A stretch of 64,000 nucleotides of DNA from Methanolinea sp. UBA275 (GTDB taxonomy: Archaea; Halobacteriota; Methanomicrobia; Methanomicrobiales; Methanospirillaceae). How positions within the stretch are numbered: position 1 is the stretch's first letter; every line of letters begins with the position of its first letter. This document shows positions 59,346 to 64,000 of this stretch, piece after piece. The stretch is taken from the NCBI GenBank assembly GCA_002506105.1, contig DAWU01000053.1:46639-110638 (forward strand). Reading direction: 5' to 3'. The notes below the pieces were generated by a model. The model had not been told where the DNA came from, searched no databases, and saw nothing but the letters and a program-made list of their open reading frames with translations. Position numbers and translations under genes: made by a program.

Positions 59346-59658
59346 ATTTATTGTGGTGACGGATCCTGATAACGCAACGGGATTTCGCCTCGCTGGTATT
59401 GATGTGATGGAGATCCAGAATACCGAAGAGGTTCGTACGCTGCTGCCCTCTCTGCTTTTGAAGGACGATACCGGTATTATTGCGATTAACGAGGATTACA
59501 TGATGTCACTAGATGAGAAGATGATGGAGAAAATTGAAAAATCGTATCGGCCAATCATCATCCCTATTCCTTCCGGTGTAAAGCGGTTGGACCGGACGAG
59601 TTACATTGAGGGACTGCTGAGAAGAGCAATCGGATACAACATCGTGCTGAGGAAGTAG
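59338..59658 (+). CDS. ahaF: A-type ATP synthase subunit F (GTG start)
   Basis: The GTG at 59338 follows a GGGAGG ribosome-binding site inside the end of subunit C and gives 106 residues, the normal size. The first strand YKFIVVTDPDNATGFRLAGID is the subunit F Rossmann-like N-terminus, and a C-terminal helix follows. There is no ATG near this position. F binds the D shaft and controls ATP hydrolysis. Four bases separate it from subunit A. Confidence 0.9.
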   Translation: MYKFIVVTDPDNATGFRLAGIDVMEIQNTEEVRTLLPSLLLKDDTGIIAINEDYMMSLDEKMMEKIEKSYRPIIIPIPSGVKRLDRTSYIEGLLRRAIGYNIVLRK

Positions 59659-59662
59659 CGAT

Positions 59663-61402
59663 ATGATCGTCGGTGAAATTTCCAGAATCTCGGGCCCCGT
59701 TGTCCTTTCTGAAGGGATGCGGGGATCCAGGATGTATGACGTGGTAAAGGTCGGGGAACAGAGACTGAATGGTGAGATCATACGGCTTGATGGGAATCAG
59801 GCCGTGATCCAGGTCTACGAAGACACGAGTGGTCTGCAGGTAGGTGAAAAAGTTGCAAATACCGGACTGCCACTTTCAGTTGAGCTTGGACCTGGTCTCC
59901 TCTCCTCTATCTACGATGGCATCCAGAGACCTCTCCCCTTGCTCGCAGAGAAGAGCGGGAGCTTTATCTCAAGGGGTTTGAGTGTCCCGGGACTCTCTCA
60001 TGAAAAAAGATGGGAGTTTAGACCACGAGTTAAAATGGGGGACAGAGTAACTGGTGGTGATGTAATCGGGACTGTCACAGAGTATCACCTCGAACACCGC
60101 GTCATGATACCGCCGTTTGTGTCCGGTACCGTCAGGAAAGTTAAAAGTGGTGAGTTTACAGTCGACGAACCGGTCTGTACTTTAGACGATGATACCCAAA
60201 TTCCTATGATGCAGACGTGGCCAGTGCGGAAAGGGAGACCATATCAACGGAAGATGGATCCTGATACATTACTTGTGACAGGTCAGCGTGTCTTTGATAC
60301 GCTTTTTCCCGTGACAAAGGGAGGAACTGCGATGATCCCTGGTGGTTTCGGTACAGGAAAAACCGTTGCAGAACAGACACTTGCCAAATGGTCAGACACC
60401 CAGATTGTTGTGTATATCGGTTGCGGAGAGCGGGGAAATGAGATGACCGATGTACTCACGGAATTTCCGGAACTTGTTGATCCAAGGACGAAGTATCCCC
60501 TTATCCAGCGGACCATCCTGATTGCAAATACCTCCAACATGCCGGTCGCTGCCAGGGAAGCATCCATCTATACTGGGATTACCCTCGCTGAATATTACCG
60601 CGATATGGGATACGATGTTGCCCTCATGGCTGACTCCACATCACGATGGGGTGAAGCATTACGCGAGGTTTCAGGCCGGCTCGAAGAAATGCCGGGAGAA
60701 GAAGGGTACCCCGCATATCTCGCAACGAGGCTGGCCGCATTCTATGAACGGGCGGGGCGCGTGGTCTGTCTAGGTTCTGATGACCGAAAAGGATCTGTAA
60801 CTGTGGTCGGTGCCGTCTCTCCCCCCGGAGGTGATTTCTCAGAACCGATCACCCAGAATACCCTGCGCATTGCAGGAACCTTCTGGGCACTCGATACAAG
60901 TCTCGCGTATCGTAGGCATTTCCCCTCAGTGAACTGGATAAAAAGTTACTCACTTTATCTGGATCAGGTTCAGGATTGGTTTACTGCAGGTGGTTTTTCT
61001 GACTGGAAGGATCTCCGGGCTCGTGCGATGTACCTCCTTCAAAAGGAGGTCGAACTGCAGGAAATTGTGCAACTCGTAGGTCCTGACGCATTACCCGAGA
61101 GTGAAAAGGCAATTCTTGAGATTACTCGCATGATTCGGGAGGATTTCCTGCAACAGAGTGCTTACCATGATATAGATTCCTTCTGCTCACTTGAAAAGCA
61201 GTACTGGATGCTCCGTGTGATCCTTTCCTTCCACGAACGGGTGGATCTGGCCATGGGAAAAGGGGTTCCGCTTGCAAAGATACTGAAACTCCCTGTGAAA
61301 ACTGATATTGGGCGAATGAAGGAACTCACCGAAATTGACCAGATAAAGAATCTGATCACTCAGGTAGATGCAACTATCAGTGCATTGGAGGCACAACGAT
61401 GA
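59663..61402 (+). CDS. ahaA: A-type ATP synthase catalytic subunit A
   Basis: The 579-residue catalytic subunit has the P-loop GGFGTGKT (about 227-234), the catalytic region YIGCGERGNEMTDVLTEFPEL, ADSTSRWGEALREVSGRLEEMPGEEGYPAYL, and the A-insert with VTGGDVIGTVTE. The protein aligns end to end with typical archaeal A subunits. Its 3' end overlaps subunit B (ATGA). Codon use is more AT-rich than in the bacterial-type operon upstream. Confidence 0.96.
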   Translation: MIVGEISRISGPVVLSEGMRGSRMYDVVKVGEQRLNGEIIRLDGNQAVIQVYEDTSGLQVGEKVANTGLPLSVELGPGLLSSIYDGIQRPLPLLAEKSGSFISRGLSVPGLSHEKRWEFRPRVKMGDRVTGGDVIGTVTEYHLEHRVMIPPFVSGTVRKVKSGEFTVDEPVCTLDDDTQIPMMQTWPVRKGRPYQRKMDPDTLLVTGQRVFDTLFPVTKGGTAMIPGGFGTGKTVAEQTLAKWSDTQIVVYIGCGERGNEMTDVLTEFPELVDPRTKYPLIQRTILIANTSNMPVAAREASIYTGITLAEYYRDMGYDVALMADSTSRWGEALREVSGRLEEMPGEEGYPAYLATRLAAFYERAGRVVCLGSDDRKGSVTVVGAVSPPGGDFSEPITQNTLRIAGTFWALDTSLAYRRHFPSVNWIKSYSLYLDQVQDWFTAGGFSDWKDLRARAMYLLQKEVELQEIVQLVGPDALPESEKAILEITRMIREDFLQQSAYHDIDSFCSLEKQYWMLRVILSFHERVDLAMGKGVPLAKILKLPVKTDIGRMKELTEIDQIKNLITQVDATISALEAQR

Positions 61403-62796
61403 AAAAAGCCCCGCTTTTCACAAAAGAGGCCAGGGCAATCAGTTATGTTTCAGGCCCGCTGATTTTTATTCAGAATGTCAAGGGCGTTTCATTCGGAGAA
61501 ATTGTTCGGATCATTCTTCCTACTGGTGAAGAACGCACTGGGCAGGTGCTTGATATCTCAAAAGATATTGCAGTTACTCAGGTCTATGAAGGTACCAGTG
61601 GTATCGACAATAAGGATACCCGGGTTCGGTTCACCGGAGAACCCGCGAAAGTCAAGGTATCAATCGATATGCTGGGGCGGATTTTTAGCGGTGTTGGCAA
61701 ACCTCGTGACGGAGGACCTGAAATCATCGAAGAAGCAAACCTGGATATCAATGGGATGCCCATCAATCCATCGGCCCGCGATAAGCCCGCTGATTTTATC
61801 CAAACCGGGATGTCAACAATTGATGGCCTGAATACACTTGTCAGGGGGCAAAAATTACCTATTTTCTCAGGCGCAGGGCTTCCTGCAAACAAACTGGCCG
61901 CACAGATCGCACGGCAGGCAAGAGTACTGGGGGAAGCGGAGAAGTTTGCAGTAATTTTTGTTGCCATGGGAATTACCTACAAGGAAGCCTCGTTCTTTAT
62001 GAGGGATTTTGAAAAGACAGGCGCACTGGAACGCGTTGTTTTTTTCATGAACCTTGCAGATGACCCTACGATCGAGAGGATTGCGACTCCGCGTTGTGCT
62101 CTTACAGCCGCAGAATATCTGGCCTTCGAGCACGATCTTCATGTACTGGTCATTCTGACCGATATGATCAATTATTGTGAGGCGTTGAGGGAAATCTCCA
62201 CGGCCCGGGAGGAGGTTCCGGGCAGACGGGGGTACCCCGGCTACATGTATACCGACCTTGCGTCCATCTATGAACGTGCAGGCAGGGTAAAGGGAAAGAA
62301 GGGATCTATCACTCAGATCCCGATCCTCACCATGCCGGATGACGATATCACGCATCCCGTTCCTGACCTGACCGGCTACATCACGGAAGGACAGATTGTA
62401 CTCTCCCGCGATCTGTTCCGGCGTGGAGCTGATCCGCCTGTCGACACACTCCCCTGCCTTTCACGTCTGATGAACCTTGGAATAGGCCCGGGAAAAACTA
62501 GGGAGGACCATCGGAATGTTGCCGATCAGCTCTATGCCTCTTATGCATATGGGAGGGACTTAAGAAAGCTTGTCGCTATTGTCGGAGAGGAGGCGCTTAC
62601 TGAACTTGACAAGAAATACCTGAAAATCGCCGATGAATTCGAACGTCAGTTCATTACCCAGGGTGATGAGAACCGAAGCATCGAGAGAACACTCGAAATT
62701 GGGTGGGAATTATTCACCCTCCTTCCTGATGAGGAATTGAAACGGATCAAACGTGAATATATCCAGAAATATCATCCTGCCTATCAAAAGGGATAA
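61399..62796 (+). CDS. ahaB: A-type ATP synthase regulatory subunit B
   Basis: The 465-residue non-catalytic subunit has VRFTGEPAKVKVSIDMLGRIFSGVGKPRD, PINPSARDKPADFIQTGMSTIDGLNTLVRGQKLPIFSG and DMINYCEALREIS, ending EYIQKYHPAYQKG. It starts within the last codon of subunit A and is followed two bases later by D. It binds but does not hydrolyse nucleotide. Confidence 0.96.
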   Translation: MKKAPLFTKEARAISYVSGPLIFIQNVKGVSFGEIVRIILPTGEERTGQVLDISKDIAVTQVYEGTSGIDNKDTRVRFTGEPAKVKVSIDMLGRIFSGVGKPRDGGPEIIEEANLDINGMPINPSARDKPADFIQTGMSTIDGLNTLVRGQKLPIFSGAGLPANKLAAQIARQARVLGEAEKFAVIFVAMGITYKEASFFMRDFEKTGALERVVFFMNLADDPTIERIATPRCALTAAEYLAFEHDLHVLVILTDMINYCEALREISTAREEVPGRRGYPGYMYTDLASIYERAGRVKGKKGSITQIPILTMPDDDITHPVPDLTGYITEGQIVLSRDLFRRGADPPVDTLPCLSRLMNLGIGPGKTREDHRNVADQLYASYAYGRDLRKLVAIVGEEALTELDKKYLKIADEFERQFITQGDENRSIERTLEIGWELFTLLPDEELKRIKREYIQKYHPAYQKG

Positions 62797-62798
62797 TA

Positions 62799-63446
62799 AT
62801 GGAACAAATTAACCCCACCCGGATGGAGCTTATAAAGAAAAATGCTCAGATAAGGCTTGCAGAACAGGGCCGTGATCTCCTCCGGGAAAAGATGGATGCG
62901 CTTATCCAGGAATTCTTCAACGTTATGGAGTCGGTTTCACAATCACGAGGCGAGCTTGAGAAATTATCAGATGTCGCCCAGCATGCTCTGCTCATCGCTG
63001 AGGCAATAGATGATCCAGTTACCCTCAAGTCTGCCTCATTCGCAACCAGGCGGGGTATCACCCTTGATATCAAGGGTAAAAATGTTATGGGGGTTCCTGT
63101 TCCAATTATAGAGAAAAAGCGTTTTGTAAAAAGTCTCCTGGACAGAGGCTATAGTATTCTGGGGGTGAGCGGAAGGATCGACGAAGCAGCAGAGAGATAT
63201 GAAGCGGAACTGGATCTCATTATCAGTCTCGCAGAGACCGAGACCTCGCTGCGCCGACTAGGGAGTGAAATCCAGATGACCCGCCGGCGTGTGAATGCGC
63301 TTGAACAGGTTCTTATCCCCGAATTGAAAAGGCAGGCAAAATATATTGAGATCACGATAGACGAACGGGATCGGGAAGACCTTTTCCGATTGAAAAAAGT
63401 GAAAAAAATTATTGAAAGGAAGAAGAAATTAATAAAAACGGCCTGA
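62799..63446 (+). CDS. ahaD: A-type ATP synthase subunit D
   Basis: The 215-residue central shaft has N-terminal MEQINPTRMELIKKNAQIRLAEQGRDLL and the C-terminal RRRVNALEQVLIPELKRQAKYIEITIDERDRE, both typical of D. It is the last gene of the main operon, two bases after subunit B. Downstream, a 416-base gap leads to a second K gene. Confidence 0.93.
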   Translation: MEQINPTRMELIKKNAQIRLAEQGRDLLREKMDALIQEFFNVMESVSQSRGELEKLSDVAQHALLIAEAIDDPVTLKSASFATRRGITLDIKGKNVMGVPVPIIEKKRFVKSLLDRGYSILGVSGRIDEAAERYEAELDLIISLAETETSLRRLGSEIQMTRRRVNALEQVLIPELKRQAKYIEITIDERDREDLFRLKKVKKIIERKKKLIKTA

Positions 63447-63862
63447 ATATCACGAAATCAGCGGTAAATTTTTCATTCATTTCTTTGATGGTATATCCCT
63501 TCAACTGATTCCTCTTTTTACCTCTAATCTGGGTGCAAACGTTAAATCCGCGATCTGCCAAAAAATCTATATAATAAAACGAATACTTACGAATACAAGT
63601 GTCATTTTCGCACTTTTGATAACCATAAGAGATAGAAAAATGTGTCTCTTTTTTTATGACATGATACTCAGGGAGGTGATTCATTATACAGAATTCGCAC
63701 ATAAGAAATACTTTAACCTTAAACTGGCCACTAGCCATTCCTAAATGGGGATTCAAATCAATGGAGATGAAAATTTTTTATGTACAATGAATGTAACGTG
63801 AGCAGCACAGGTTATGAAATGGCATGATGCATGAAGATTTGGGGCATTAAAGGGGTGATTTA
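63447..63862. other. AT-rich region between ahaD and a second K gene
   Basis: There is a minus-strand open frame to 63409, starting at 63702 or 63756. The shorter form reads MCEFCIMNHLPEYHVIKK and has three to four cysteines, but lacks a convincing ribosome-binding site, so I do not call it. T-rich runs around 63467-63515 could terminate the operon. An AAGGGGTGATTTA element precedes the K gene at 63863. Confidence 0.4.
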
Positions 63863-64000
63863 ATGGCAGAATGGGCAGTACCTATCGGGGCAGGAGTTGC
63901 GTTTTTTGGCGGGGCTGTTGCATGTGGGTATGCACAATCAAGAATCGGTTCGGCTGGAGCAGGCACCGTTGCAGATGTAACTGGCGGTGTAAAAGTGCTC
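63863..64000 (+). CDS. Second A-type ATP synthase subunit K (3' truncated by the window edge)
   Basis: The first 46 codons read MAEWAVPIGAGVAFFGGAVA followed by CGYAQSRIGSAGAGTVADV. This matches the first helix of the K subunit at 57418 in every landmark: GAG after position 8, Q25 in the YAQS motif, and the SAGAG loop. It begins 416 bases after ahaD with an AGGGGTGA ribosome-binding site. The rest, including the carboxylate helix, lies outside. It may be a duplicate rotor gene or the start of another ATPase operon. Confidence 0.88.
   Translation, partial: MAEWAVPIGAGVAFFGGAVACGYAQSRIGSAGAGTVADVTGGVKVL

Noticed and set aside
63409..63702. Minus-strand cysteine-containing frame after ahaD
   Set aside because: It overlaps ahaD, has no good ribosome-binding site and is AT-rich; the CxxC pattern alone is too weak. 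It is described in the gap entry.

Overview
The window is archaeal and comes from a hydrogenotrophic methanogen, most likely of the order Methanomicrobiales. This is inferred from gene content: coenzyme F430 biosynthesis genes, a methanogenesis marker 9 domain, a tetrahydromethanopterin (beta-RFAP synthase-like) gene, an archaeal A-type ATP synthase operon, a DUF2115 gene and PKD/PEGA surface proteins. It also carries several bacterial-looking genes: RNase III, DNA polymerase IV, an AMP-forming acyl-CoA synthetase and a second, bacterial-type V-ATPase. The DNA is GC-rich over most genes and clearly AT-richer around 54.3-54.5 kb and 63.4-63.8 kb. I ran no searches, so family names rest on motifs and gene order read by eye.

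0-10 kb, C1 cofactors and Ni chemistry. A GHMP-kinase gene cut by the left edge resembles beta-RFAP synthase. It is followed by hypA-hypE (hydrogenase Ni and CN maturation). On the minus strand lies a tightly overlapping trio: marker 9/TIM-barrel protein, CitG-like protein and DUF447 protein. Divergent from it is the F430 operon cfbA-cfbE-cfbD-cfbB, then ilvE and tRNA-Glu. The NifH-like partner CfbC is not in the window.

10-24 kb, mixed housekeeping and envelope genes: small secreted and zinc-ribbon proteins, a HEAT-repeat protein, RNase III, a universal stress protein, an MFS exporter, DUF2115, an anchored surface protein, a PsiE-like protein and a PEGA protein. A sulfur-transfer neighbourhood follows: moeB-moaD-moaE diverge from a LarE-type sulfur transferase that carries three cysteines. 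Downstream of LarE are a structured-looking 300-nt intergenic sequence and an orphan nitrogenase-superfamily (NifD/K-like) protein.

24-45 kb: a TPR protein, a 1377-residue PKD protein with 16 repeats and long identical DNA repeats, DNA polymerase IV coupled to a coiled-coil mini-protein, a 1043-residue sensor kinase, and a four-gene minus-strand block. That block holds an acyl-CoA synthetase, a hydantoinase-like ATPase, an HDAC-family amidohydrolase and a fused N-carbamoylputrescine amidase-agmatine deiminase. MntP, a hypothetical protein and a DUF5591 (archaeosine synthase-type) protein follow. The long intergenic region at 44.3-45.4 kb contains a roughly 100-nt-period array of three hairpins.

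45-64 kb, two rotary ATPases. The first operon has the order E-DUF2764-A-B-D-I-K, which is that of bacterial (Chlamydia-type) V-ATPases; its K subunit keeps the sodium ligands known from Enterococcus NtpK. A tandem UspA protein and a 1-kb gene-poor stretch with a possible transposon relic separate it from a complete archaeal operon H-I-K-E-C-F-A-B-D. A further K gene begins at 63863 and is cut by the right edge, so a duplicated K or a third operon may lie beyond.
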